A DNA stretch of 64,000 bases from Micrasema longulum (GCA_022494885.1 JAGVSM010000474.1:1-64000); one strand, 5' to 3'. Counted from the first letter of the stretch, positions 10,880 to 22,660 are shown. The notes: generated by a model from the letters alone, not told the origin. Numbers and translations: made by a program.

Positions 10880-11685
10880 ATGGTAAAATGACTTTATATC
10901 ACCATAGTCCTTAAAATTTAGCTTGATTAAAATGACAGCTGCCAAACTGATGTCAATAGTGATGGAAAACTGATCACTGATCATTTACCGATCAAATCGA
11001 TTTTATCAGTTTTTTCGTGCAAACATGAAACTCTGTTTCCGAAAATTGATATAAAAACGCAAAAAGTCTATTATAGTGTGTTTAAGACAATTATATACCA
11101 AAAAATAAGACATATAATACCTTTAAGTTTGTAAGTGAAAATTCTTGATGGAAGTTCATTGTAATTTATTATATAAATAAAACACGAGTGATACTTTAAT
11201 CCACAAATTTGGAATATCCAGTGACCGGTTTCATCGCTTTCGCGACATCTTCGATACCAGTCTCGAAGATGTCGCGCAAGCGATGAAACCGGTCACTGGA
11301 TATTCCAAATTTGTGGATTAAAGTATCACTCGTGTTTTATTTATATAATAAACATATAATACCTTTTTTATGAACAACAACAAATTAATCATTTTTTGTT
11401 CGATCGATTTACATTGATCAATTTGTCCCATCTCTAACATTTTTACAAAATAACGTAACCTTGTAAGAACATCATTAATAATTAGGTTTAAAGCTGATTT
11501 TATATAATTATGTTGATTTATATGCCAAGCGTTGTATTAAAAAAAATATATGTCAGATACGAATGATTTTTCGTGTGTTGATATAAATCACTCCTTAGAC
11601 GTCACTACAAAGTTATGTCGTCATTTTTGCTGATAATTGTCATTCTAATCAAGCTATATTTTAAGGACTATAGTGATTTTACTGA
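10880..11685. mobile_element. DNA element with terminal inverted repeats, host of a nested insertion
   Basis: The left end carries 'catagtccttaaaatttagc' and 'ttgattaaaatgac' (10902-10934). The right end carries the complement 'gtcattctaatcaagct' and 'ttaaggactatagtg' (11639-11674). A further inner inverted pair involves 'gatcaaatcgat' near 10990 and 'atcgatttacattgatca' near 11402. No transposase frame. The fold-back element at 11125-11351 is inserted inside it. Confidence 0.7.
11125..11351. mobile_element. Fold-back insertion, Penelope-like terminal piece
   Basis: Flanked by a 15-bp direct repeat ACATATAATACCTTT at 11110-11124 and 11352-11366, a clear target-site duplication. Inside, from about 11168, two nearly perfect arms of about 90 bp face each other around a short loop at 'ataccagtc'; one mismatch was seen. 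The right arm holds 'cgaagatgtcgcgcaagcga' followed by 'tgaaaccggtcactgg': a small GNRA-capped stem, then GAAA, close in layout to the hammerhead ribozyme motifs reported in Penelope-like elements. A lead of about 40 bp (ttcttgatggaa...) precedes the arms and recurs at 16746. Confidence 0.7.
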
Positions 11686-11754
11686 GTGAGAGAGTCACTC
11701 TAACTTAACGAGTTTTAACTGTCAACCGGCGCGGCGGTTTGTTGGTGAAAATTG

Positions 11755-11860
11755 TTGGTGGATATTGAAATTTATTATATAAATAAAAGACACGGTGACA
11801 AATTTGTGGACTTTGATGTTCAGATGTTATAATATCTCCTGATCCCAAAATGGCAGTCAC
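11755..11860 (+). repeat. Degenerate relative of the 11125 fold-back element
   Basis: The words 'tggtggatattgaaatttat', 'tatataaataaaagacac' and 'aaatttgtggactttgatg' follow the same order as the left arm at 11140-11215, with many changes. No inverted partner remains. Confidence 0.5.
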
Positions 11861-13121
11861 TCTCATCTGAATATTCAACTAAATGGATAACTGGATAACG
11901 AAACTAACTCTACTGATCAGCTCTCCTTATAGGTATACTGCCTGCCAGATAAGAACTCCCCGCCTCAGAGTAATAAGGCACTACCGCCATGGATCCGACC
12001 ATATAGTCAAAAATTATTCTAGGATTATCAATCCTGAAATTAGCTATAGTTTACTGCAAAACAATGCAAGTCGAGAATATGGAAATATCACTTTTTTTAC
12101 ATTTTAAAATTCAATAAGGGTCTATTAAATACTTTGGCTGGCGATAGGGTCTCCTGGAGGCAACTGGTGATGTCCACATGCTCCACTTGGGAGCGGATGT
12201 GGAGAAGAAGAGATAGATACTTTAGAGTATTTTTTTTTCTGTAGAGTAAAAAGTTTTTAGAAACCATATATATTTTTTTTGGATTTATTTTTATTTAAGA
12301 AGGTAAACATGAATAGAAAATATTAAAGGAACAATAATGAAACCCACTAAACCGCGAAACCAGCTTGTCAGCAGGTTTCTTATTTTTCCTTTACAAAGAA
12401 AAACGTTAGCGAAATTATATAATCTCTATTATGTTTTTATATTATTTTTTTTCTATTGATTCCAATGATACTTTTATTTTATATATTTTATTATGTATGA
12501 TGGAATCTAAATTTATATAATTTTTATTTTAATCCATTGATAACCGTATACCTAAATATGAGTCGTTCACTTCCAAACTCTTCTATAATAGATTTTTAAC
12601 AAAACCCAGAAATCTTTTTTAATTATAGAGGGATTCGGCACGCGACATGAACTTTTTTGTTTTCTTATATAATTTATAGTGGAGTTTGAAACGAATTACC
12701 CTGACGAATTCAAAGTATATTTTTTTCTCTGTAAAATTTCATTTTTTCTACTTTCGATTATAGTGGAGTTTGGACTTATTATCACGAGCAGAGGAGAGGA
12801 ATCTAGTGATAATCTTTGTCGAAGGGGTCCGGTCCACGCTTGCTCTCGGAAGATTATTGAACTCGTTATAAGACTGATTTGAATTAAGTCGTAATAATTA
12901 TTAAACAATAACAAAATAAAATATATTGTTGAGCTCATCTGTCTGCCATATTATTAACGCGAAGTGTTTAGTTCTACGTCAGCATTTGAATCGGTCTGTT
13001 GTTTCTCTAAAACCGTATAATATTACACGTTTACTATTGTTTTCTGTGTTGAAAGAGTTCTCATTTTAATGTTTCAGTGGCATAGTTTAATGTTTGTGTT
13101 TTTGAATTTTTCATATTTCCG
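11861..13121. other. Non-coding stretch with one dispersed-repeat piece
   Basis: At 12135-12215 the words 'ctggtgatgtccacatgctc' and 'gagcggatgtgga' match a piece near 46513-46552, so it belongs to a dispersed repeat. An open frame of 74 codons at 11883 has no recognised motif. Nothing else is supported. Confidence 0.4.
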
Positions 13122-13365
13122 GTTAAAAGCAGTTTCCCCATAGGGGTAGGCGGAGAAGATATTACGCCACATCACAAAACTTTCTTTGCATACAGACTTC
13201 GCTTCCTTCCCTTTCGTAACTCTTTTCAAGCACGGACGCCGATTATTCCGACTTTTGACACGTTCATCTTCGATTATTTGTTAGATTCGACCATGCCATT
13301 TATTTCGCGGTCTTCCTCGTCTTCTACATACATCCATCAATATTCGCATCGTAAATATTTTCTTG
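13122..13365 (-). pseudogene. LINE tail, same family as at 1680
   Basis: The sequence from 'gcagtttccccataggggta' to 'catccatcaatattcgcatc' aligns along its length with 1690-1880, the 3' coding end of that LINE. Frames are broken throughout. Confidence 0.75.
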
Positions 13366-13719
13366 CGCTAATAAAAAAAAACAAAAGAAAATATGTGTCA
13401 GACCGCATTTAAATAATAACGGAAATTATTTTGTACTGACGAATCTTTATAATGTAGTTTGTAAACGATTTTGTTGTACAAAAAAAACATTATTGTTATT
13501 ATTTATCTCGGCAATTTTCGAATTTATTTCACCAAATAAAACCAATTTTCCTTCAAAGGATTGTGTGAAATGAATTAACAAGTTGTAAACAGTTTCCGTT
13601 TTTCATAATAAAATAGAAGAGAAAGACATTTTACGATTTTCCCGTTGTCTTTTCACATTTTAAAGTAGAATCAATGTATTCAAATTCAAATTATTTATTC
13701 ACAAAATAACAAAGGATTT
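13366..13719. other. Non-coding stretch, nothing recognised
   Basis: AT-rich sequence between two LINE fragments; nothing identified. Confidence 0.35.
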
Positions 13720-13990
13720 AAGACGTTAAATTGGAACTTTTTATCAAACCAAGAATTCTTGAGCAATGGTTCGACATTATTAAGGTATAATACTCTCTAA
13801 TAGCAAGAGTATTTGCCTCTTAAACATAGTTTCACTAATGTGAAAGATGTCGATCTCCAAAGTGATAATGTTCAGCTGCTTGACTGCTCTTCCAATCGGT
13901 ATGACCAGAGGCAGGTTGGTTCTGGAAACCGGGAGGTAAAACAGTCTGCGCTGACGCTGTCGGTATCTCACCTTAGCATGTAATGTTTGT
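13720..13990 (-). pseudogene. LINE tail, same family as at 17565
   Basis: The minus-strand frame gives 'RYRQRQRRLFYLPVSRTNLP' and then 'IGRAVKQLN' and 'EIDIFH', the end block of the LINE at 17565-17936 ('RQRQHRLFHIPIFRTNLP', 'DIDIFH'). The direct repeat of about 60 codons between the two sites makes the call firm. Confidence 0.75.
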
Positions 13991-14920
13991 ACTTATATAA
14001 ATTAATCTTGAAATTGAAAAGCAGCGTTTGAACATTGATTTATATTTATACACTAGATGCAGCGCTAAGCACCCGTTCATTCAATTTAAGTTCCGGAAAT
14101 TGTAGTCAGTAAATGAGAAGCAGCGTAAAAAGGCGCGAGATACAGCTTTGAATTCACAGTAAACTGGCATCGACAGTCAGCCTTTTTTACTCCACTACGC
14201 ATTTATTTATTTATTGATTTCGCACGGAAATGTTGATGCGACAGCGCTAATTTTTCAGAACATAATTTCAAAACATCGTTCTAAGAAGCATCATCTCTAT
14301 TTAATTATACCTCAGTGCGTTTGAAGGGCGTTGGAGGTATTGTATTGTTGCTCGCTCGTGTCCTCCCTCCCAACATTGGAGTGGTTTCCGACTACCGAAG
14401 TCTTATTCCTCACGAATGGAATCAATATCGTTGTCATGTTGTATTATGTCTGCTTGACGTAAATCATCCTACGAAGTATGCTTTATATTTATCGTATTGC
14501 GTGTAAATTATATTATTGCCTCAACTCGAACGTCGGCTTTGATAATTTGCGACATTTTGATAAAAATATTTGCTTTTATTTATTTTGTTATGCATTTTTG
14601 TTTCTTTTTTATATTACTTTGTATACTCGCCAAACACAAAAGCTAGATTCTTTTGGCAAGTTCAACCTTAAGTGTTATATTTTTTATTTTATGTAAGTTG
14701 TGTTTTCATGCTATAAAGATGTACTAATAAAAATTATAGCATTACAATTTTCCGGTAATATATTTTGCTATTCTAATAATGTTGAAGTTTTAAAAAAAAA
14801 AATCTCTCTTTATTTAATCATCCGCACGTTTTCAAACTATCGGTGTTTGCATATGTTGTGTCCGTTTTTTCTAAACGAAGACAGCGACAACAAAAAAACA
14901 ACTAATTAGTTCAGGGTGTA
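13991..14920. other. Non-coding stretch, nothing recognised
   Basis: Several 60-70 codon chance frames (14315-14909) are rich in Phe, Leu and Tyr, as AT-rich DNA produces. No motif, no splice context. Confidence 0.4.
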
Positions 14921-15633
14921 GGGTAAAACGTACGAAAAATTAAGAAATCATACGATTTTGCCATTTTAAAACAAATGTTTTTTTAAAAATCGCGCAATAT
15001 TATTTAAAAAAAACATAAATTAGATTAGTATTTTAAATCACATAAATGTTTGTGTCATTTTTCTTTATTTCTACGTAAAATTATGCCTTCGGTAATACTT
15101 GCCCTTACCGGTACCGGTATGGAGGTAATAAAAACCTAAATAAGATATTGTTAGAAATTGAATATTACAACCAGAATTATCTTCTTTTAAATAAAAAAGA
15201 GAATACAATTCTATAAAAAAAGGTTTCAACTGAAATATTTCAATAACTTTTTTTTTTAAGTTAATACTTTCGGTAATCCGAAGGCCATAATTTTACGTAT
15301 AGATGAAAGAAAATGTCACAATTTATGTGATTTAAAATGCTTGTATTTCTTTTCAAAAACAAAAAATAAGATTATGCTTCGGCCACTTTCATGTACAATT
15401 TATTGTCTTTAAAATCATTACAACAAATTATAGTTCCAATACTTAGTCTTTATATGAAGATCGTCGCCCCAAAGTTTAGTAAAAATTATATTTTAGTTAC
15501 ATAAAACTTTTAAGTATATTTTTTAATAACCTTAAAAAATATTGTTTTTTTTATAAGTGCGCGATTTAAAAAAAAACATTAGTTTTAAAATGGCAAAATC
15601 GTATGATTTCCTCATTTTTCGTGCGTTTTACCC
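14921..15633. mobile_element. DNA element with 75-bp terminal inverted repeats
   Basis: Starts 'gggtaaaacgtacgaaaaat' and ends in the complement 'atttttcgtgcgttttaccc'. The inner part of the arms ('catacgattttgccatttta') also pairs with 'aaaatggcaaaatcgtatga' at 15588. A second inverted pair around 'acgtaaaattatg.cttcgg' (15073 and 15280-15300) is separated from the outer right arm by about 190 bp, which suggests a later insertion. No transposase frame. A relative of the right part is at 27870-28080. Confidence 0.8.
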
Positions 15634-16770
15634 GACTACAGACTTAATAATTCATAGCGTTTTCACCGTTCGCTACACCGTACGCTGCGCGTGTAAAAAT
15701 ATTTATTTATATATCCAACGTAAAAGCAAACGCAATATTTCTTAGAGCAGAAAATTTTCCTTTACTATTTTGTTTTGCAAAAAACGGACGCTACGTATAT
15801 TAGCACTTAATATTTTTTCAGTAGTTAAAACTGCGCATTTTTCTCTTATAATTATTAAGTCAACTCTGTTCCTATTTCCGATCCTCATTAGTCGTTTATT
15901 TTGCATGAAATAATATTGTGTTTCCCAAATACCCGATCTTATCAATCATGAAAATGAAATACGAATTACAGAATCGTAGTACACATTTTTATTTCATATT
16001 CTGCCAATGTTTTGGGGAAATACTACGGCCTTTTTTATATTGCACGTGCTCGGCGTTACAAGTAGTAGTCAGTTCCTTTACGTGAGCTTATTTCTAAGAA
16101 TAATTACACCTCAAATACATACGAATGAGATTCTCTGGTAAAATACACGTGGTAAAAAAAAAAGTTATTTGCGTCATTATATAAAAGGGAAACAGCTTTT
16201 CCTCTATCAATTTCGCCGGAAAACAGCCGCCTCGATAATAATTCGTCGGTCGCTGTTTTACTTCTAATATGATATGTGAGACAAGTGTCTTTATTATCGG
16301 AGGAATATTTATATAATCCGATCTTGTCGCCAATTAGGCGACACTCCTCCAATCTCAACTCCCAGTAACAAACTCCCCTCCCACGCCATACCCCCAAAGA
16401 TAATAATTCGTCTCAAGGCCGTAATCCGCCACCCTTTCGTTTCAAATAAATTACCCCCGCCGTAATTCTTCCCCCTGTTGTAATTATCTAATTAAATCAA
16501 AATAAGGTTCGCGTTGTTATAAATACACGAGAAAGTACTTCACAACACGTAGCGCTAGTATACGCTTAATCTACCCATCTTTATTTAGTAAATTATTATT
16601 TGAATTTTGTTGACGAGCCCTCCCCGATAGAAGTACTAGATATTAGAGATATTATTGTAAATTAATTAGACAATATTTTTACATTTACCTTATTTTTGTT
16701 CCACAATCTACACAAACATTTTTTCATTAAAATTATTTATTGACAATTCTTGATGGAATTCCATTGTAAT
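15634..16770. other. Non-coding stretch, nothing recognised
   Basis: AT-rich, with a GC-richer patch near 16200-16400 that gives two overlapping chance frames. The words 'aattcttgatggaattccat' at 16744 belong to the lead of the next element. Confidence 0.4.
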
Positions 16771-17097
16771 GATGTAATAACTTATATTTCCATATAAGTT
16801 ATTAATTTAAAAAATACTTGGTACACTTCCACTTATTTATTTTGACCAATTATCGCTTTCACCCTCTAACGGGCATCTTCGGACTGGTGAATATTATACA
16901 GTGTAAGGGTAATTTATATAAAACTAAATATTATCTTCAGTGTAGGTACATTTAGAAATAAGTTGAAAAAGATACAATACGCAATATTGCAATGGAACAG
17001 AGTGAGACAAATTATTGGGAAATAAGTGGAAGTGTACCAAGTATTTTTTAAATTAATAACTTATATGGAAATATAAGTTATTACATCACTACACAAA
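16771..17097. mobile_element. Fold-back element with 68-bp perfect arms, Penelope-like core
   Basis: Positions 16771-16838 and 17030-17097 are exact inverted copies (68 bp, starting gatgtaataactta). Between them, read on the minus strand, is 'ccgaagatgcccgttagagg' followed by 'gtgaaagcgataattgg': a hairpin stem GCCC/GGGT then GAAA, the same core as in the element at 11125. It is preceded by the same lead word TTCTTGATGGAA at 16748. Non-coding. Confidence 0.75.
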
Positions 17098-17564
17098 CAT
17101 GTTTTGGATTTCTTTAGATCGAAGATCATTTTTAAAAGTTCAATCAATTTATTGGCGTTGATTTCATTAAATTTTCCAAGTCTAATCAATATAAGTTATT
17201 CTCCGGATATTAAGCTACTATCCGGTATCCGGACATATAGTGAAATTAGGACGGATACCGGATAGTTACCGGATATTCGTTTCATCTAGATTTTATTATC
17301 TGTAGTTAACCTTATCAATGTTGTGAAGAATGTTATTTTTATCGTTTACCAATTAATTAGATAAGGGGAAGTGGTTTGTTTTATATTATGTACTTAAGTG
17401 CATTTTCTTATTTTTCATTTTACCACACTTAATGGTGCTTATCAATGAATATGGCGTGCCGTTAGATTGCTTCACCATATTCAATTCAGTTATTTTATTT
17501 AAATATAAAATATGCATTATAAATATACATTCAATACATGAAAAATGCATGAAAGAGACTCATG
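17098..17564. other. Non-coding stretch with short local repeats
   Basis: Around 17195-17280 the words 'ccggata', 'ccggacata' and 'taccggata' repeat several times in both directions, a small cluster of unknown meaning. Otherwise nothing recognised. Confidence 0.4.
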
Positions 17565-17936
17565 TCAAAGTAGTAGGAGAATCCTGCTCCAGAAAACCCC
17601 TTCGAATACATGGAATATATCAATATCCAGAGCGATATTGTTCAGCATAGCGGTAGGCCTTCCAACAGGCATAGCCGTCGGCAGGTTGGTCCTGAATATC
17701 GGAATATGAAACAATCTATGCTGACGCTGTCTTAGGTAATTATCAGGAACATACAAACCAATGCTCATCATAATCTCAGGATTATCGACCAAACCGCGCA
17801 ACAATCGATAAAAATGTGTAGTCAAATACACATACCTTCTAGTCTCTAAACTGTTGTAGCCGAGCATACCCTGGAGAAACTCGGTTGGGCAGAGCCAAGG
17901 ATAATAAGGAAACATATATACATATATATAATGCAA
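17565..17936 (-). pseudogene. LINE reverse-transcriptase C-terminal fragment
   Basis: A 123-codon minus frame shows 'MLGYNSLETRRYVYL', 'FYRLLRGLVDNPEI', 'IGLYVPDNYLRQRQHRLF' and 'FRTNLP', the typical C-terminal segment of jockey/R1-like LINEs. No catalytic motif and no 5' part. The same family is at 13720 and, more distantly, at 32177. Confidence 0.8.
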
Positions 17937-18289
17937 ACCGTAATATTGACTTTGGAATTAGTAGGCACGGGTCGACTTATCCGGCAATCTCAAATCTTTT
18001 AGGTTGAAAGTTGAGAATATGGGATGCGTTTCTCCATGGCTGGGCTGGGTGAGAGTTAGGCCGTTTTCACACCACAGTAAAAATCCACCCGGCCCGATAA
18101 AATCCCGGACCGATAAAATAAAGGGTGGATTGACTTTTATCGTATTATAGTGATTTAAATATATATATATATATATATTTAATGACACAAGAGATCAAAG
18201 TCAGAATAGAGATAACGCGAGAAAGCTTTTTCAGGATGCGGACCTTCTTTGCAGTGAAGACTTTAATTTAAACCTCCAAATGGGCATTG
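17937..18289. other. Non-coding stretch with a TA microsatellite
   Basis: A (TA)n tract of about 22 bp sits near 18157-18179. The remainder is unrecognised. Confidence 0.5.
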
Positions 18290-18480
18290 TGGCGGCCTCC
18301 GTGGTGTAGTGGTCAAGATGCTTGACTCACACTCGGAAGGTTCCGGGTTCGATTCCCGGTGAGAACACAAAAAAAATATGTGATTTTTCTCAAGCCTGGG
18401 TGTTCTGTGATGTAATTCACCACTGTAATTGGGCTTCCTGGCCTGTGGGGTGCAAAAAAATTAAATTAAATATGAATGCA
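18290..18480 (+). repeat. tRNA-derived SINE, family D
   Basis: The head is 'gcggcctccgtggtgtagtg' with an A box, and the B box lies inside 'ttccgggttcgattcccggt'. It is followed by a body ('gggtgttctgtgatgtaatt') and a long tail. The tRNA-like acceptor stem is not closed. Only one good copy is in the window. Confidence 0.7.
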
Positions 18481-18540
18481 CTGACGAGTGCATGTTTGTC
18501 TATCCATATTATTATTGATTAATTATTATTGTATGATGTT

Positions 18541-18963
18541 ACGTCTTCTTAGTACTTTTACGGCGTCAAAGCGTGGACACTCACCCAAAACACTTTAAAA
18601 AAGATCGAAGCCTTTGAATCGTGATGCTACAGGAGGATATTAAAAATCTTCCGGGTGGACAGAGTCCGAAACGATGACGTTCTCCGACGGACGGAAAAAT
18701 ATAAAGAGGTACTGGAGACCATAAAGAAAAGAAAATTTAAGTACTTCGGGCATGTGATGAGAGGCGAAAAATATAACATTTTAAAAGTCATCCTACAGGG
18801 AAGGATTGAAGGAAGACGCAGTGCAGGTAGAAGGCGTATCTCTTGGCTAAAGAACTTGTGCGACTGGTTCCATTGCAGCGTTCAGTCCTTGTTCAGGGCA
18901 GCTGCCAATAAAATGAGAATTGCTACGATGATTTCGAACCTCCACCTGGGAGAGGAACGATAA
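18541..18963 (+). pseudogene. LINE tail, RRSAGRRRISWL family
   Basis: After a frameshifted start, the frame from 18655 reads 'KRKFKYFGHVMRGEKY', 'EGRRSAGRRRISWLKNL' and 'RAAANKMRIATMISNLH', ending in a stop at 18961. This is the C-terminal end of a widespread insect LINE. It is the least broken copy here and serves as the guide for the interrupted copies at 5120 and 47210. Confidence 0.85.
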
Positions 18964-19826
18964 AAAGTAGAAGATTTAATGGTAGGTAAACGCAATTATC
19001 CAGTACACCACGAGGCCGACTAATCTCCACTCGATTTCCCATTCCATTTTTTCCTGCGTGTAAGAATTAAATAAACAAAACAAAAAATAAAATAAATGAG
19101 TATCCACTCACCCTTATTTTACAGTGCCGGGTGAATTGGGACGATATGGGCCTTGGAGAGTTGAGGGTACAATGTTTCTTAGACAACAAATATTTTTGGC
19201 ACAGTTATTTGACCGGTGGTCAAAGCAACTTCTTACAACGCATAAGGTATAAATCCTTGGTGGTGGTCAACTGTAATGTCGTTTGCTTTTACATATTTAA
19301 TATTTATTTCGCGTATGAAAGGATATAAAAAAACATGAAAATGAGAAAAAAAAAATATCGGTCCTGGGCCGCCCCAATTACCATAGGAAGTTAACATTTT
19401 CTTCAATTTTATGTACAAAATAAAATTAAGTTTTCTGTATGAAAAGCAGAATATGCATACAATTTTTTTTCTAAACATGTTCATTTGTAGGTTATCGACG
19501 AAGATACTTTAAATTTTCTTGCAAATATACTCTTTAGTCTGAGTATATACCGATAAATATAGCCGTTCATAATCGTGGCCCAGATCTAGGCCAGTCAGGT
19601 ATTCGTATTAGGTATGAAGCGACTGGTCTCCACTCAAGTTCCTTTTTGAGGGTATTAACTTGAGAATAGCCGCTGAATAAATTTAAAATAATATTATGCA
19701 TTTTAATCCACCCAGATTTTACCGCGCTGTGTGGATTTAAAGACACATGTGAAATGGGCCGAACGAAATAGTGGAAATGAAACGCGTGAAAAATGAGACA
19801 AGGAACGGACGCCAACATCAGTGGCC
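18964..19826. other. Non-coding stretch with a SINE-like remnant
   Basis: Near 19005-19035 'ccagtacaccacgaggccga' is the complement of a SINE family C head. Nothing else was recognised. Confidence 0.4.
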
Positions 19827-20826
19827 TTATTCTGTAACTAAATCGTTTCGTAAATTCATTCGTATCGTATGAGAGAGAACGAGAGCGAAATAATATTTTG
19901 ATTGCGTTAGAGCGAGATGGATATGTCGCCCCTCAACTGAGCGGCTAGGCTGTTCATTAAAAGTTGGGATTCAACTGAATTGCTAGGCCGTTAGTTGAAT
20001 GAAAATTTAGCGAAATGGTTAAATGTCGCTTAGTCTTTTTAATTTTAATAAAACAGTAGTAATCGTTTTGTATTTAAATTAATTATGTTATGTGAAGTTA
20101 GGTTAGGTGGTAGGTTGGGTTAAGTTTAGTAATAAAACAAAACATTTATTTATTTACTTAACTTAATAAGTCAAATAAAAGAAACTATGTTTTTTTATTA
20201 TTAAACTTAGTTCAACCTATCCAAAGCCAGCGGCTTTTTTATTTATTTATTTATTGTTACATATTTATAACAGCAATTTACATTAAATTATTTATACAAT
20301 ATTTTATTTTTTCTTTCTTATGTTACACAAAAATATTATAACTGTCCATTATTTATTATAGGAGCAAAAATTCATAAACATTTTCTTGTATACCCACGAA
20401 CAGGCCATGCCTTTGTGGGATTTTTTGTTTACTGTTTTCACTATTAATATGTATTTCATTGCTATGTAATTATGCTTTATTTTTTAAATACTCTGTTTTA
20501 TCACCTTTCATTTGTTAATTCGGTAGTAAAAGAACACATACATATTTTTTGTTTTTGCTGGTGAGGCATGCCTAACTAGGGATAGTTCCCCGTTTTAAGG
20601 CAGTAAATAATGTATTTTTAAAGTTATTTTTGTCATGGTTCGGACCTTTCCAAAGGGCTAGCTTTCAAGCCAACTCGTTAAAGTATCTTGATTCATTCAA
20701 CGAACCTAGCCATTCAGTTGAATGCCGGCATTTAATAAACAGACTAGCCACTTAGTTGAGTGGCTGATTAAACTATTTGGCGGCGACAGATATATGACGA
20801 ACGAACTTACGAAACGAAGGCATTAC
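19827..20826. mobile_element. DNA element with about 150-bp terminal inverted repeats
   Basis: The left arm (19830-19995) contains 'atcgtttcgtaaattcattc' and 'caactgagcggctaggctgt'. The right arm (20680-20822) contains the complements 'gaacgaacttacgaaacga' and 'actagccacttagttgagtg'. Within each arm the unit around 'GCTAGgccgTTagTTgaatg' repeats about three times. The AT-rich centre has no transposase frame. A non-autonomous TIR element. Confidence 0.7.
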
Positions 20827-21927
20827 ATGCCGAGGGGTGTGACTCCGCAATTTAATGTACTTTCGTTTCGTGATGGGAAATCCCATTTTACGCACTCTGA
20901 TAACTTGACGTTGATGAATTACGCTTTTTACATTTACTTTTTCCACAATGGAATAAATAATATTATGTTATGGACTGCCATATTGGGGAATAGGTAAACT
21001 ACCGGATAGGCCCTTTTTGAAGATATTTCTCCGTCACTCTTTCGATAGGCGAAATTTTTATTTTTTTATTAATTTAATATAATTACAGATTTGATACATG
21101 TTTTTTTTTATATTACAATCTACTTTTATAATTTTTTAATGTTAAAGCTGTAACAATCCAAAAAAGACACTAGCTCTTGTGCTTGGAGAGTGACTTACAC
21201 TGTTATATTTATTTAGTAATTTGAAGTTATGTAATTCCGAATGTACACGAGAAAAAATATAAATAATAAAATTATACGAAATAAAAAGAGAAACAGAAAA
21301 TAATAATACAGTAATACTATTCAAAATGGATTGCTGTTTTTACTCGGGTTCTAAAAATTGATTAAAGTTTACTTTGAATTGATTTACTCATATATTAGTT
21401 TTAATAGTTTTTAGTTCATTGGGGAGATTTTTGTAAATTTTTATTGCTTTGAAAACAAAACAATTTTGACCATGACTTGTGTGGACTTTAGAAATTATGA
21501 TATTATTTTGGTATCTGATTGACTTATTCATCTCGAATTAGTTTATTTTTCTTCTTTGTAAATTTATATAGGTTTTCCGTATTGAATGTTGAGGGTTTCT
21601 TTAAAATTACTTCAATAATCAATCTCTGTACCATGTTAAGCGAGTTTAATATATTGTCATATGCACCACCCCTTCTAACATTGCCATATTGTAATAAAGA
21701 TTGTGCAATTGAGTAATAAGCTTTTTTTTATTTATTAATTCTTAAAATATTCCTTAATCTAATTAATTTTCTAATACGTTTTAGTTCATTAATATGGCCT
21801 TTCTTTAAATTTCTAATTACAAATAAATTAAGCGTGGAGCGAGTATCTGTATTTTTCTGTGTCCAAGCGAATGAAGAATACATTTATGTTGGTGAAATAG
21901 AACTAGAACTCTAATCGAGCGTTTTCG
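20827..21927. other. Non-coding stretch, nothing recognised
   Basis: AT-rich with several chance frames of 60-90 codons and no motif. The minus strand near 21500-21800 has a few LINE-tail-like words but no readable protein. Confidence 0.35.
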
Positions 21928-22165
21928 ACTCGATGGCTACTCAGGTAAAAATCCTGAAAAGGGAAATCGATAGGAGATAAGTCCGCTTTGTAGTGTAGTG
22001 TAGTGGTGGCGCGTTCGCCAACCATGCTCGATGTCCCGGGTTCGATTCCTGGCGCGGTATACGTGAAACATTTATTTTATAAATGGTTCACTGCCATATT
22101 TCGTTGCTCCTGGACTGGCACCCGAAGCGCGGGACTGATCACCTTACCTTCGTGTAACAGATGGT
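21928..22165 (+). repeat. tRNA-derived SINE, family B
   Basis: A 5' unit 'actcgatggctactcaggta' precedes the tRNA-like head 'gtgtagtggtggcgcgttcg', with its B box in 'cccgggttcgattcctggc'. The tail is 'actggcacccgaagcgcggg' then 'gactgatcaccttaccttcg'. A second copy at 31735 has the same parts in the same order, including the 5' unit. Confidence 0.8.
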
Positions 22166-22660
22166 CGAACTACGCCGTACCTGTACTGTAGAGATGATGA
22201 TGTATTTGTTGCCTGCTGTTATCGCCTACTATGACTCGCCTACAGCGAGACTTATTTTCGAAATCTCTAAGTTCAGTCATAACACTCCACTACTTCGAGA
22301 ATTACACTGGCTACGTTTGCCGCAAAGGGTGGAATACATAACTGTGTTGTATAAGTATAAGTAATGTATAAGTCACTGCACCACTCTGCTCCAGAATATC
22401 CAAGGGAACTATGCATTCCAAATTAACTGGCTGACAGGCGTCTTACGCTTAGATCAGCTACGTCTACGGCGAGAGAAAACGTTATTATACCTCTACGCAA
22501 ACAGCGCACTAAATTCAGTGAACGCGCATTTGCGACTGCAACGCGAGTGCGGGCCCTATGGCATGGAATGCTCTCCCAGCAGAGGTGCGAGGTTGTGAGA
22601 TTGAAGTGATGTTTCGGAAAAAGCTGAAAACTCACTTGTTCTCTAAATCATTTGAATAAA
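22166..22660 (+). pseudogene. CR1-like LINE tail, frameshifted
   Basis: Reads 'SPTARLIFEISKFSHNTP' and 'LRELHWLRLPQRVEY' near 22230-22340, then in other frames 'LADRRLTLRSA' and finally 'FRKKLKTHLFSKSF' before a stop near 22657. These are the standard end blocks of CR1/L2-type LINEs (ARLI..., LHWLPV..R, WN.LP..., FK..LKT.LF). At least two frameshifts are present. Confidence 0.85.

Noticed and set aside
18290..18365. Possible functional tRNA
   Set aside because: Promoter boxes are present but the cloverleaf does not close; a SINE body follows.
20098..20128. Interstitial telomere repeat (TTAGG)n
   Set aside because: Only a few imperfect units (gttaggttaggtggtaggtt); too short and irregular.
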